A stretch of 57,529 nucleotides of DNA, from assembly GCF_000308855.1 (NCBI RefSeq), contig NZ_BAGM01000064.1:1-57529 (forward strand). Reading direction: 5' to 3'. The notes under the pieces are model-generated. The model saw only the letters and a list, made by a program, of their open reading frames with translations, was not told the origin of the DNA and did not search any database. Made by a program: the position numbers and the translations under genes. The number at the start of each line of letters is the position of its first letter. The first letter of the stretch is position 1. This DNA comes from Nocardia veterana NBRC 100344 (GTDB lineage: Bacteria; Actinomycetota; Actinomycetes; Mycobacteriales; Mycobacteriaceae). Positions 25,051 through 33,730 of the stretch are shown piece by piece.

Positions 25051-26097
25051 ATGGATCGCCGCACACAACTCGCCGCGCTGCTGGCCACGGCGCTGACGGC
25101 GGCGGTGTTCGCGGCCCCGGCCGTCGCCGACGAACCGCCGCCCACACCGGTGCCCGTCGCGGCGGTGACCGCCGCCGCCCGGCCGGCAGCGGACGGCGCG
25201 CAGCTGATCGCGGTCGACGAGGACGCCGGCGGCATGTTGAATCTGCGCGTGCACTCGGCGGCCATGGATCGCGAGATCGGCGTGAAAGTGCTTCGCGCAC
25301 CGGACGGTTCGGCGCCGGCGCCGGTGTTGTATCTGCTCAACGGCGCCAGCGGCGGATCGGAATCGAGCAGCTGGCCCGAACAGACCGATATCGTCGACTT
25401 CTTCCGCGACAAGCAGGTCACGGTGGTGACCCCGATGGGCGGGAACGGCAGCTACTTCGCCGATTGGCGCGCCGACGATCCGGTGCTCGGCCGGCAGCGC
25501 TGGGCGACCTTTCTCACCGCGGAGTTGCCGCCGATCATCGATTCGGCCTTCCACGGATCCGGCGCCGCCGCGGTGGCCGGAATCTCGATGGCGGGCACCT
25601 CGGTATTCCAGCTGGCGCTGGCGGCGCCCGGCCGGTATCGGGCGGTCGGTTCCTACAGCGGGTGCGCTCGTACCAGCGATCCGCTGGGACAGGCATACGT
25701 GGACGGCGTCGTGTTGCGCTGGCACGGTGATCCGCTCAATCTCTGGGGGCCGCCGACCGATCCGCTGTGGGCGGCGCACGATCCGTACGTCAATGCCGAG
25801 CGGTTGCGGGGTGTGGCGATCTATGTCGCGACCGGCACCGGCATTCCGGGCCCGTTCGACACTCCGGACGGTCCCGGCATCCACGGTAATACGCGCAAGC
25901 TCGCCGAACAGCTCGTCTACGGCGGCATACTCGAGGCCGCGACGCACAATTGCGCGGTGGCGCTGCGGGAACGGCTGAACGGCCTGAACATTCCCGCGAC
26001 CTTCGACCTGCGCCCGGTCGGCACGCACTCCTGGGCGTACTGGCAGGAGGATCTGCACCGCTCCTGGCCGCTGTTCGAACAGGCGCTGACCGGCTAG
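25051..26097 (+). CDS. Antigen-85-like mycolyltransferase/esterase (paralogue 1)
   Basis: 348 residues. Signal peptide ending near APAVADE. Alpha/beta fold with LYLLNGASGG, VVTPMGGNGSYFADW, nucleophile GISMAG near residue 180 and catalytic His in GTHSWAYWQEDLHRSW near residue 325, as in secreted corynebacterial and nocardial mycolyltransferases that move mycolic acids between trehalose monomycolate and arabinogalactan. ATG 25051 has GAGAGG 7 nt upstream. Two further paralogues lie at 33731 and 35023. Its end overlaps the IclR gene by 4 nt. Confidence 0.85.
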   Translation: MDRRTQLAALLATALTAAVFAAPAVADEPPPTPVPVAAVTAAARPAADGAQLIAVDEDAGGMLNLRVHSAAMDREIGVKVLRAPDGSAPAPVLYLLNGASGGSESSSWPEQTDIVDFFRDKQVTVVTPMGGNGSYFADWRADDPVLGRQRWATFLTAELPPIIDSAFHGSGAAAVAGISMAGTSVFQLALAAPGRYRAVGSYSGCARTSDPLGQAYVDGVVLRWHGDPLNLWGPPTDPLWAAHDPYVNAERLRGVAIYVATGTGIPGPFDTPDGPGIHGNTRKLAEQLVYGGILEAATHNCAVALRERLNGLNIPATFDLRPVGTHSWAYWQEDLHRSWPLFEQALTG

Positions 26098-26984
26098 TTC
26101 CCCGCTCCGATCCGGCGGGCGGCGGCCCGCATCTCACGCACGTACTCCGCGCGGGCGGCGGGACCGACGGCCGGGTCCAGCGGGCCGATCTGCAATTCCA
26201 TCGTGACCCGTTCGTCCGCACCGACCACCGGGACGCTGAGATAGCTGATCGGCAACTCGCGTTCGCTGTCGAGATCGGCCCGGCTGTGCGCCGCGCCGCC
26301 GATCGTGCTGAGCAGCGTCAGCACCCGTTCCCGCAGTCCACGCCCGGCGGGATGGTCGGACAGGTGATCGACCACCTCGGCCAGTACCCGCAAGGTCGGC
26401 AGGCTGTTCGCATCCAGGCCCCAGGCGCAATAACCCAGCGCCCGAACGGTTTCCAGAACCCGTTCGAATTCGCCGCGCCGCTCGGGCGGGGCCTGTTGCA
26501 ACCAGGACCGTTGGGCCGGCAGGCCGGCGTGCGCGAGGATCGCGGCCCCGGCGGGCGGGCGCAGCGGGATCCGGGTACCCGCCTCGATACCCGCGGGGAT
26601 GGTGCCGGGGCCACCGGCCACCGAGACGAAGATCAGTTCCGGGCCGGCGATCGAGGTGAGGGCGGCGCCGCAGCCCACTCGCTCGGCGAGGCGCCGCACC
26701 TGGGCGTCGAGATCGTCGCGATCACGCAGTCGGTCGCGCAGGCGCCCGGCCAGAACCAGCAGCGCCGGTCCCGGTTCGTAGCCCAGATCCGGACGCCGCC
26801 GCACCCATCCGGACTCCTCCAGCGTGGCCAGGATCGACCCGACGGTGGAGCGGCTCAGCCCGAGGGTGTCGGCGATCTCGGCGGAGCTCAGCGCGGCCTC
26901 GTGCGCGGCGAGTAGTTCGAGTACCGATACCACCCGCCGGGTCGGCGGCGAACTCTCCGCGCGTCCGGTGTTGCCTGTCGGCAC
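26094..26984 (-). CDS. IclR family regulator
   Basis: 296 residues. N-terminal winged helix (TRRVVSVLELLAAHEAALSSAEIADTLGLSRSTVGSILATLEE) and C-terminal effector domain. The start is the GTG at 26984 with AGGAG 5-6 nt upstream; upstream in-frame residues do not fit the family. Divergent from the secreted beta-propeller gene, with a direct repeat (GAT(A/G)CGAATAAT) between them as candidate operator. Confidence 0.88.
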   Translation of the reverse strand: MPTGNTGRAESSPPTRRVVSVLELLAAHEAALSSAEIADTLGLSRSTVGSILATLEESGWVRRRPDLGYEPGPALLVLAGRLRDRLRDRDDLDAQVRRLAERVGCGAALTSIAGPELIFVSVAGGPGTIPAGIEAGTRIPLRPPAGAAILAHAGLPAQRSWLQQAPPERRGEFERVLETVRALGYCAWGLDANSLPTLRVLAEVVDHLSDHPAGRGLRERVLTLLSTIGGAAHSRADLDSERELPISYLSVPVVGADERVTMELQIGPLDPAVGPAARAEYVREMRAAARRIGAGN

Positions 26985-27004
26985 GAGGTCTCCTAACCTG
27001 TCGC

Positions 27005-27038
27005 GATACGAATAATTGAATCGTTCGATGCGAATAAT
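27005..27038. promoter_or_regulatory. Direct repeat GAT(A/G)CGAATAAT, candidate IclR operator
   Basis: GATACGAATAAT at 27005-27016 and GATGCGAATAAT at 27027-27038, 22 bp apart, two helical turns, so both face the same side of the DNA. Located between divergent IclR and propeller genes. Confidence 0.55.
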
Positions 27039-27055
27039 CATATCGAGGAGTGTTT

Positions 27056-28510
27056 GTGCGACGTACAGGTCTACTCGGGACCCTGGCCGCCTCGGCCGCG
27101 GCCGCCACGGCGGCAATGCTGGTCATCGGCGCGGGAACCGCGAATGCCGCATTCGGTCCACCACCTCCGGTCAATCCCTTCCTCGGGCCGGTCGGCACCG
27201 CCACCATGCACGGCGACGCGGAATCCTCCGACAGCACGCCCCTACCGGGCGTGGGCACCGGCGCGGTGACCGCGCAGTTCCGAGAGCTGGCCGCGGCGTG
27301 CCCGACGATTCTGCAGGGCGGTGACGGCATGCCACAAGCGTTGTGCACCACCGTCACCGACCGTTCGCCGAAGATCTTCCTGCTCGATCCCGGCAACGGT
27401 CAGCCGCTGACCTCGCTGTCACTCCCGAAGGGCGGCCTGCTCGGCGGCGTGTACGCCTATCTGGACAATGCCGACCGCATGGTCATGGTCGACGGTGACG
27501 ACAACCTGATCCGGGTCGGCCATCGGCGCGACGGCGGCGACTGGAAGCTGGCGATCGATGCCACGACCCCACTCGGCGCCGCGGTGACCGGACACTGCGG
27601 CGGCGGTGACTGCGACAGCGTCGCCTCGCTCATGCCCGATCAGCAGGGCCGGGTCTGGTTCGCCACGGCCAACGGCGCGGTCGGCGTGGTGGACCCGAAT
27701 TCCGGTGCCGCCCAATCGATCACCCTGCCCGGCGAACATGTGGACAACAGCATCTCCACGGCACCGGAGGGCACGGCGGTGACCACCGATCACGCCACCT
27801 ACCTGTTCACCGCCGACGCGTCCGGCGCACCCCGGCAGCTGTGGCGCCGGCCCTACGATCGGGGTCCGGCACGCAAGCCGGGGCAACTCAGCTGGGGCAG
27901 CGGCGCCAGCCCGACCTTCTTCGGTCCCCGCGACGGCACCGACTATCTGGCGATCACCGACAACGCCGTCCCCCAGGAGAATCTGCTCGTCTACGACACG
28001 CGCACCGGCGCTCCGGTGTGCTCGGTGCCGGCGGTCGACGGTACCGAGAACTCCCCCATCGGCTCGGGTTCGAGTGTCTTCGTGGCGAGTACCTACGGCT
28101 ACCCGTACCCGGCGCTGCCCGACAATGCCGGTCCGAGCGATCCGGCGCGTGCGGATTTCACCGGCGGTATGGTCCGCATCGACGTGAACGCCGACGGTAA
28201 GGGCTGCACCCGGGTGTGGACCAGCGAGGTGAAATCGGCTGCCGTGCCGCGACTCTCACTGGCCGACGGGCTGATCTACACGGTCGCGCGCAAGAACGAG
28301 GTCGCCGGAATCGGCACGGGCAGCGCCGGCGCGCTGATCGACACCTACCATCTGGTCGCGATCGACGCCGCGACCGGCGCGGAGAAGTCGAGCCGGCTGA
28401 TCGGCACGAGTACGGTGCACGACACCTTGCAGATGGTCGGCACGATCGCGCCCGGCCGGGTGCAATACCAGGGCACCACGACCGGGCTGTTCCGCATCAC
28501 ACCGCGCTGA
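27056..28510 (+). CDS. Secreted beta-propeller-like protein
   Basis: 484 residues. Signal peptide (RRTGLLGTLAASAAAATAAML, cleavage near GTANA). The mature protein has repeated beta-strand blades with Asp/Gly-rich turns such as PDQQGRVWFATANGAVGVVDP and GLIYTVARKNEVAG, resembling PQQ/quinoprotein-like propellers; no cofactor site is evident. Function unknown. GAGGAG lies 5 nt before the GTG at 27056, which is preferred over the GTG at 27050 that overlaps the ribosome binding site. Probably controlled by the divergent IclR protein. Confidence 0.75.
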   Translation: MRRTGLLGTLAASAAAATAAMLVIGAGTANAAFGPPPPVNPFLGPVGTATMHGDAESSDSTPLPGVGTGAVTAQFRELAAACPTILQGGDGMPQALCTTVTDRSPKIFLLDPGNGQPLTSLSLPKGGLLGGVYAYLDNADRMVMVDGDDNLIRVGHRRDGGDWKLAIDATTPLGAAVTGHCGGGDCDSVASLMPDQQGRVWFATANGAVGVVDPNSGAAQSITLPGEHVDNSISTAPEGTAVTTDHATYLFTADASGAPRQLWRRPYDRGPARKPGQLSWGSGASPTFFGPRDGTDYLAITDNAVPQENLLVYDTRTGAPVCSVPAVDGTENSPIGSGSSVFVASTYGYPYPALPDNAGPSDPARADFTGGMVRIDVNADGKGCTRVWTSEVKSAAVPRLSLADGLIYTVARKNEVAGIGTGSAGALIDTYHLVAIDAATGAEKSSRLIGTSTVHDTLQMVGTIAPGRVQYQGTTTGLFRITPR

Positions 28511-28527
28511 TCGGCAACCTCTCCGCT

Positions 28528-28560
28528 CCGGGGGCGAGACCGAATCGGTCTCGCCCCCGG
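28528..28560 (+). terminator. Intrinsic terminator hairpin
   Basis: Perfect 16-bp arms (CCGGGGGCGAGACCGA and complement) around a single central base, effectively a 5-nt loop, 17 nt after the propeller gene. Followed by CCGTTTCCC. Confidence 0.85.
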
Positions 28561-29056
28561 CCGTTTCCCGGCCCCCGCGACCGGCTGCACTCGGCGCCCG
28601 CAAGCGATTCCGGCGAACATCGTTGTTGCACAGTTATTTCTGCCCGGTAGCTGCGAAATACCTACGTGGACAGTCGACGGCAACCATCGACGTGGAGACA
28701 ATTCCACGCGCCGCGTGCCGGAGCCCACGAGAATTCGACGAACAGCCTGTCGGGTAAGGTATTACAGCAACCTCCCGGCATTCCGTGATCTTGTCCGCGC
28801 CGATCGGCCGAAATACGTCCCGCGCATTCGTGTTCCGCGTTAAAAGCTCATTACGCTGCTGTATCTGCCTGGTTAGCAAGATTTCTCAGCCGTAAACCTT
28901 TCACCGTCCGCCGATGGTCCGCGCGACCGCTCGTTAATCTCCTTTTCGCGCCTTCCGGACAATTCCGGATTCCGCACCGGCAGCGGACAATTCGGAACCT
29001 CTTTCCCCACCTTCCCCCGCCGCCGGCCTTATCCGATCGACCACGATGAGGATCCG
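28561..29056 (+). other. Long leader/promoter region of the next secreted protein
   Basis: About 500 bp, noticeably more A/T-rich than its surroundings, with no supported gene on either strand. CGGACAATTC occurs twice, at 28956-28965 and 28984-28993, spacing 28 bp. This is probably regulatory DNA for the gene at 29057. Confidence 0.5.
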
Positions 29057-29788
29057 ATGAACAAGACCACCCGATTGGTCTCCGGCGCGACCTTGGCGCT
29101 GATGGTGACCGGTGCCGTCGCCACCACCGCCCACGCCGCCGAGCCCGGCGCGGCCCCCGCCGGTGCTCCGGTCACCGCCGACCCGTTCACCCTGAGCACC
29201 GAGATCTTCCCGGGCGTGCGCTACACCAGCAACGCCCAGGACGGCTCGGTCAGTATCCAGACCGGGCTGGGCTCACTCACCACGGTGGGCGCCCAGTTCC
29301 AAGTGAAGGACAGCGCCGGCGCGCTCGTCGCCGGGACCGCGCTCACCGCCCCGCCGAAGGCCGAACAGGCCGCGGCCGTGACCGTCGACCGGCCCACGCC
29401 GCAGCAGGCCGCGGTCCAGCAGGCACCTGCCCAGCAACCGGCCACCGAACAGCCGGTCACCTCCGCGCAGCCGATCTATACCCAGGACGAGTTCAACTCG
29501 GCACTGAGCGTCGCCGCGACCCAGTTCGGGCTGGCGACCGGTATCGGCAGCCTCGCGGGCGGCCTGCTCGGCGGTGTCACCGGCTGCGCCCTCGGCGCGA
29601 CCGTCGGCGCGGTGCTGGTTCCGGAGTTCTTCCTGGCCAGCGGACCCGCGGGTTGCCTGGTCGGCGCCGGTCTCGGCGCGACGATCGGTCCGCTGATCGG
29701 CGCCGCGGTGCTCGGCATCCCGGTCGGTATCGCCAGCGCGGTGCAGATGTACAACACGCTCAACGCGCCGGCCCCGGCCGCTTCCTGA
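29057..29788 (+). CDS. Secreted protein with hydrophobic Gly/Ala-rich C-terminal region
   Basis: 243 residues. Signal peptide ending at AHAAE; a beta-rich region (residues about 40-95), a Gln/Ala/Pro linker (PQQAAVQQAPAQQPATEQP), then a C-terminal Gly/Ala-rich hydrophobic region with paired Cys (GCALGATVGAVLV, GCLVGAGLGATIGPLIG) that could insert in a membrane or pack as helical hairpins. Resembles exported proteins of Nocardia and Rhodococcus without known function. ATG 29057 has GAGG 5-6 nt upstream. Confidence 0.75.
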   Translation: MNKTTRLVSGATLALMVTGAVATTAHAAEPGAAPAGAPVTADPFTLSTEIFPGVRYTSNAQDGSVSIQTGLGSLTTVGAQFQVKDSAGALVAGTALTAPPKAEQAAAVTVDRPTPQQAAVQQAPAQQPATEQPVTSAQPIYTQDEFNSALSVAATQFGLATGIGSLAGGLLGGVTGCALGATVGAVLVPEFFLASGPAGCLVGAGLGATIGPLIGAAVLGIPVGIASAVQMYNTLNAPAPAAS

Positions 29789-29804
29789 AACCCGCATCAT
29801 CTGT

Positions 29805-29836
29805 GCTGTGGCCCCGCCGCGCGGCGGGGCCACAGC
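29805..29836 (+). terminator. Intrinsic terminator, perfect 32-bp palindrome
   Basis: Arms GCTGTGGCCCCGCCGC and complement, perfect, 16 nt after the stop at 29788, followed by CGTTCCCGCC. Ends the secreted-protein transcript ahead of the BlaI gene. Confidence 0.85.
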
Positions 29837-29896
29837 CGTTCCCGCCAGGTCGGAATGGGTACTATCCGGGTACGTAGTCGATGGTGGAGAGGTTCG

Positions 29897-30298
29897 ATGG
29901 CACATCGTTTCGGGGATCTGGAGGCGGTGGTGATGGACCGCATCTGGTCCGCTCCCGACACCATCACCGTACGAACCGTGTTCGAGGATCTGCTGCGCAG
30001 CCGGGAGATCGCGTACACCACAGTCATGACCACGATGGACAATCTGCACCGCAAGGGCTGGCTGGAACGCGAACGCGACGGCAAGGCCTACCGCTACCGG
30101 CCGCGGCTGACCCGCGAACAATACAGCGCCCAGCTGATGCGTGAGGCGCTCGGCGGCGGCCGCTCGGACCTGGTGCTCGCCCATTTCGTGGAGCAGATCT
30201 CCGACGACGACACCGCCGCCCTGCGCAAGGTGCTGCGGCAGGCGCGAAGCCGACACACCTCCGGTGATCGCAGCCCGGAGACCGGGGCCGCCGAGTGA
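29897..30298 (+). CDS. BlaI/MecI/CopY family repressor
   Basis: 133 residues. Winged helix-turn-helix with the family signature TTVMTTMDNLHRKGWLERERDGKAYRYRP. Homologues repress resistance or stress genes and are inactivated by a partner metalloprotease. Such a partner follows directly with a 4-nt overlap (GTGA). ATG 29897 has GGAGAGG 4 nt upstream. Confidence 0.9.
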   Translation: MAHRFGDLEAVVMDRIWSAPDTITVRTVFEDLLRSREIAYTTVMTTMDNLHRKGWLERERDGKAYRYRPRLTREQYSAQLMREALGGGRSDLVLAHFVEQISDDDTAALRKVLRQARSRHTSGDRSPETGAAE

Positions 30299-31293
30299 CC
30301 CTCGCGTTGTGCCTGCTGGGTTATTCGGCACTGGTCTGCGTTCTGGGCCCCCCGATCCTGACCCGGCTGACCGCGCACGGCAGTGTTCCCGCGCTCGGCG
30401 TCGCCGTCTGGCTCACCGCCCTCGTCGCCGTCCTCGGGGCGTGGGCCGGGGCGGCGGTGGCCTCGGCGGTGCAGGTCGCCCACATCTGGGATCTGCCGAT
30501 GGCGCATCTGTTCGACGACTGCGTGGTCGCGATGCGGGCTACCGCCGACGGCCGGCACGGCGTGCCCGCCCAGATCGTCGCGCTGGCATCGACGCTGATA
30601 CTGACCGGATTCGTCGCCGGGCGCGGCGTCCGGGTGGTGCGCTCGGTGCTGCGGGCGCGCACCACCAGCGCCGATCACGCCCGATCGGCCTCGATCATCG
30701 GGCGACGGCTGACCGGAGCCGAAGGCAATGCGGTGATCATCGACGCACCGCAGAAGGCGGCCTATTGTGTCGCCGGCCGCCCCGGTGCGGTGGTGGTGAC
30801 CAGTGCCGCGGTCGCCGCGTTGGACCGGCCCCAGCTGGCCGCCGTGCTGGCGCACGAAGACGCCCACCTGACCGGGCGCCACCATCTGATCCGCGCCTGC
30901 ACCCGCGCGCTGGCCGCGGCCCTGCCGCGGATCCGGCTGTTCGCCATGGCCGACGATCGGGTCGCGCATCTGCTCGAGATGTGCGCCGACGACCGGGCCG
31001 CCGGCCGGCACAGCCGCACCACGATCCTGACCGCCCTGCTCGCCCTCTCCGGCGCGGTGGACGACGAGATCCGCTCCGCCGCACCGGGTTCGATGCCGGA
31101 TATCGCGTTGGGAACCAGCGGCCTCGCCGTCGCCGCGCGGGTCGATCGGCTGTTGAGCAGCGAGTCGCGGGCCCGCCGGGCCGGGCACGGATTACGGCTC
31201 GGCGCCGCCGCAACCGTCCTCACCGCGATCCCGGCCTCGGGTTATCTGCTGGTGCATTTCGGAATGGCCGGGTGTCTGCCGTTTCTGCACTGA
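30295..31293 (+). CDS. M56 (BlaR1-like) membrane metallopeptidase
   Basis: 332 residues. Four membrane helices (first at residues 1-22, last near residue 305) around a gluzincin domain with zinc motif HEDAH (LAHEDAHLTGRHH near residue 190) and a downstream acidic ligand in EMCADDRA. Lacks the C-terminal penicillin-sensor domain of true BlaR1, as in the mycobacterial BlaR-like protein. Likely cleaves the BlaI-type repressor upstream. No beta-lactamase gene is adjacent. Confidence 0.88.
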   Translation: MTLALCLLGYSALVCVLGPPILTRLTAHGSVPALGVAVWLTALVAVLGAWAGAAVASAVQVAHIWDLPMAHLFDDCVVAMRATADGRHGVPAQIVALASTLILTGFVAGRGVRVVRSVLRARTTSADHARSASIIGRRLTGAEGNAVIIDAPQKAAYCVAGRPGAVVVTSAAVAALDRPQLAAVLAHEDAHLTGRHHLIRACTRALAAALPRIRLFAMADDRVAHLLEMCADDRAAGRHSRTTILTALLALSGAVDDEIRSAAPGSMPDIALGTSGLAVAARVDRLLSSESRARRAGHGLRLGAAATVLTAIPASGYLLVHFGMAGCLPFLH

Positions 31294-31310
31294 ACGCCAC
31301 CCGGACACGA

Positions 31311-31342
31311 GTGTGGGCCGGTCTCGGGAAACCGGCCCACAC
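31311..31342. terminator. Bidirectional intrinsic terminator
   Basis: 12-bp perfect stem (GTGTGGGCCGGT and complement), 8-nt loop, between the convergent M56 gene and the secreted-protein gene ending at 31382. Confidence 0.8.
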
Positions 31343-31381
31343 CTCCGCGTCGCGCCGGGCCGACCGCCCGGCGGGCGACGA

Positions 31382-32008
31382 TCAGTTGTAGATCATGCCG
31401 AACGACGGCACGGAGATGGTGCCGCGCTGGTACTGGAACCCGTCCGGGTTCGCGTCGGACACCGGCACCGGCCAGCGGTGCCACAGCGTCCCGTACACCG
31501 CGGCCACGACCATTCCGGGGCCGGGATCGAAGACCGCGGTGCGGATCGTGGTGTCCAGCGGCACGTCGTTGTGTTCGATCAACACCTGGTTGCCGCTGCG
31601 GCCGTTGGACAGGTTGTACCAGACCACCTGCAGGCTCGCCCCGGCCTGATTCGGGGCGATGGTGCCGGGACCACCGAAGAAGCCGAAGCGGAAACCGTCG
31701 TAGTTCAAGGCGATTCCCGAGCCGTAGATGCCCGGGCCGTCGCCGCGGCCGATATCGGACTGGGCGGGCATCTGGAACGGCTGCGGCGGCAGGGCGGCCT
31801 GCTCCACCGCCGGACCGGAGGCGATCAGCCGATCGATCGCCTGTTCGGCCGCCGGGTTACCGGCCGCGGCCGCCCGCAGGTGCGCGGTCGCCGCGGACCA
31901 GTCGACCGGCGTGGGGGCCGCGGTGGTGGGGGCGGCGAACATCAGGCCCGCGGCGGTGGCCGCTATCGCTGCCGCGCTGAGACGACGGGTGAAACTCAGT
32001 CGACGCAT
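31382..32008 (-). CDS. Secreted protein of unknown function
   Basis: 208 residues. Signal peptide (RRLSFTRRLSAAAIAATAAGLMFAA region, cleavage near TTAAP). The mature part has an Ala-rich helical segment and then a beta-rich, Gly/Tyr/Phe-rich domain (GIYGSGIALNYDGFRFGFFGG, TAVFDPGPGMVVAAVYG), similar in character to exported nocardial proteins. ATG 32008 has GAGGAG 8 nt upstream. No catalytic motif recognised. Confidence 0.75.
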   Translation of the reverse strand: MRRLSFTRRLSAAAIAATAAGLMFAAPTTAAPTPVDWSAATAHLRAAAAGNPAAEQAIDRLIASGPAVEQAALPPQPFQMPAQSDIGRGDGPGIYGSGIALNYDGFRFGFFGGPGTIAPNQAGASLQVVWYNLSNGRSGNQVLIEHNDVPLDTTIRTAVFDPGPGMVVAAVYGTLWHRWPVPVSDANPDGFQYQRGTISVPSFGMIYN

Positions 32009-32241
32009 AACCAGTTCTCCTCGAGTATTCCGGTAGTGCTTGCTGAGACGAATCGCTGTGCGTTCTTTTCGGATTCTCCCACCGGCCGGCGGACGGCGGG
32101 TCCGGTCACCGTATCGGGTCGGGACCGGCTCGGTGCGGCGGCACGCGGCAGCCCGCGCCCGGTACGCTCTTGCCGCCACGGCCGCCGATCTGTCACGATG
32201 GTCGGCATGTTCGCAGGAAAGGACGACACCACCGCCCTCCG

Positions 32242-33270
32242 GTGAGTGCATTCGGGCAGCGCGAGGCTGCCGACATCCGTCGAGAAATAACCGATCACCT
32301 GCTGTCCACGGCACCGGCCGACCGTCCCGCCGCCGAAGCGGCGTTGACGCAGTTGTATCGCCTGGCCGGGTTGGCGCCACCACGATTCCGCTGGGTCGAT
32401 TCACCCCTCCTCGCCCTGCACACCGGTGCGCCGGGCCGCATCGGCCGTAACCCCTTGCAGCAGCGCACATCCCGTGACTTTCCGTTGTTGTCGTGGCTGT
32501 CGTGGCAGTGTCACGAGCTGTGGCCGCGGCCGGGAGCCGAGATGTTTCGGCGGCACGTCGAGGAGCCGGTGGCGCGGACCTGGAATGCCACGATGCAGCC
32601 GGTCCTGAGTACCGCCTACGGCGTCTTCGACCGCCTCGGCAGTTGGCAGCGGGTGTACGGCCCGCCCGGCGTGTGGGCGTATTTCGCACTGCTGCACGGC
32701 GATTCGTCACCGCTGTGGCAGGCGTGGGCGACCGTGGCCCGAAGCTGTGGTCCGTGGTGGCCTGGTGAGCGTGTCTGTGTGATCTCCGAGCGGCCCCGGG
32801 TCTTGCGCACCGAGCCGACCGCCGGCCTCGACGCGCTGCGGCCGCACTGCCCCGACGGGCCCGCGGTCGGCTACCCGGACGGGTGGGAGCTGTATTTCTG
32901 GCACGGCACGCGGGTGCCGGAATGGGTGATCACCGCACCCGATGCCGCGGCGATCGATGCCGAGCTCAATATCGAGGTACGCCGCTGCGCCATCGAACGT
33001 CTGGGCTGGCCCGCGTATGTGGAGCAGGCCGGGCTGCGGCTGGTCGCCACCGCCGCGGATCCGGGCAATCCGGGTTTCGAGCTCCTGCTCTACGACCTGC
33101 CCGGGCAGCACCGCGTTCTCGTCGCCACCAACGGATCGGTCGAACGCGACGGCACCCGCCGCCGATACGGTCTCGGCGTCCCGCGCTATCTCGCCGACCC
33201 CGTCGCGGCCGCGGCGTGGACCTACGGATTGTCCGCCGATCTCTACCGCACGCTCGTCCATCGCACCTGA
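32242..33270 (+). CDS. DUF6745 family protein
   Basis: 342 residues, cytoplasmic. The C-terminal half holds the DUF6745 pattern (GWELYFWHGTRVPEWVI, then INIEVRRC-like ELNIEVRRCAIERLGWPAYV). No catalytic motif known. The start at GTG 32242 lacks a good ribosome binding site, so it is uncertain and could be leaderless. Followed after 10 nt by a 144-residue partner gene, a two-gene module I believe recurs in actinomycetes. Confidence 0.75.
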   Translation: MSAFGQREAADIRREITDHLLSTAPADRPAAEAALTQLYRLAGLAPPRFRWVDSPLLALHTGAPGRIGRNPLQQRTSRDFPLLSWLSWQCHELWPRPGAEMFRRHVEEPVARTWNATMQPVLSTAYGVFDRLGSWQRVYGPPGVWAYFALLHGDSSPLWQAWATVARSCGPWWPGERVCVISERPRVLRTEPTAGLDALRPHCPDGPAVGYPDGWELYFWHGTRVPEWVITAPDAAAIDAELNIEVRRCAIERLGWPAYVEQAGLRLVATAADPGNPGFELLLYDLPGQHRVLVATNGSVERDGTRRRYGLGVPRYLADPVAAAAWTYGLSADLYRTLVHRT

Positions 33271-33280
33271 GGTGATGCAC

Positions 33281-33715
33281 ATGCTCGATGACTCGATGAT
33301 TACCTGCGCCACAACCGATTCCGACTCGATGGGGCTGCTCGCCCACGCCGTGGACATCCCCGTCGTCGACGGGTTGTACGCCCAGGGCGACCTGATCGTG
33401 GTCCCGCTGTCACTCCTCGGACCGGTCACCCCGGCACCGTACGGAACCCGGATACCCGTGCCCGCCAGGGGCATCGAGGTCCTGCGCGGCGGCGCCGGTG
33501 GAAATCCGCACACACTGGTCGCCGAGCCGGGAACCTGCTGGTGGACCCCCGACGTCCTCGATCCGGAGGGCTTGGCGCTGGGCATCTTCCGAGCCGATGC
33601 CGTCGCCTATCTCATGCATCCCGAACACGGCGCGACCGGCAGCGTCCCGGGCGAGTACGTGATTCGCCGCCAACGCGAATTCACCCGTGCCCACAGCCAT
33701 CTCGTCGCCGACTGA
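33281..33715 (+). CDS. Conserved hypothetical partner of DUF6745 protein
   Basis: 144 residues, cytoplasmic, beta-rich. C-terminal pattern YLMHPEHGATGSVPGEYVIRRQREF is probably the conserved feature of this family. ATG 33281 follows GAGG at 8 nt; ATG 33275 is alternative. The 10-nt gap to the DUF6745 gene implies co-transcription and joint function. Role unknown. Confidence 0.75.
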   Translation: MLDDSMITCATTDSDSMGLLAHAVDIPVVDGLYAQGDLIVVPLSLLGPVTPAPYGTRIPVPARGIEVLRGGAGGNPHTLVAEPGTCWWTPDVLDPEGLALGIFRADAVAYLMHPEHGATGSVPGEYVIRRQREFTRAHSHLVAD

Positions 33716-33730
33716 GCCGCCGCGGCGGCC

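Noticed and set aside
29860..29878. ACTAT...GTAGT arms upstream of the BlaI gene as BlaI operator
   Set aside because: Half-sites resemble known BlaI sites, but the spacing (8 bp instead of about 4) is wrong.
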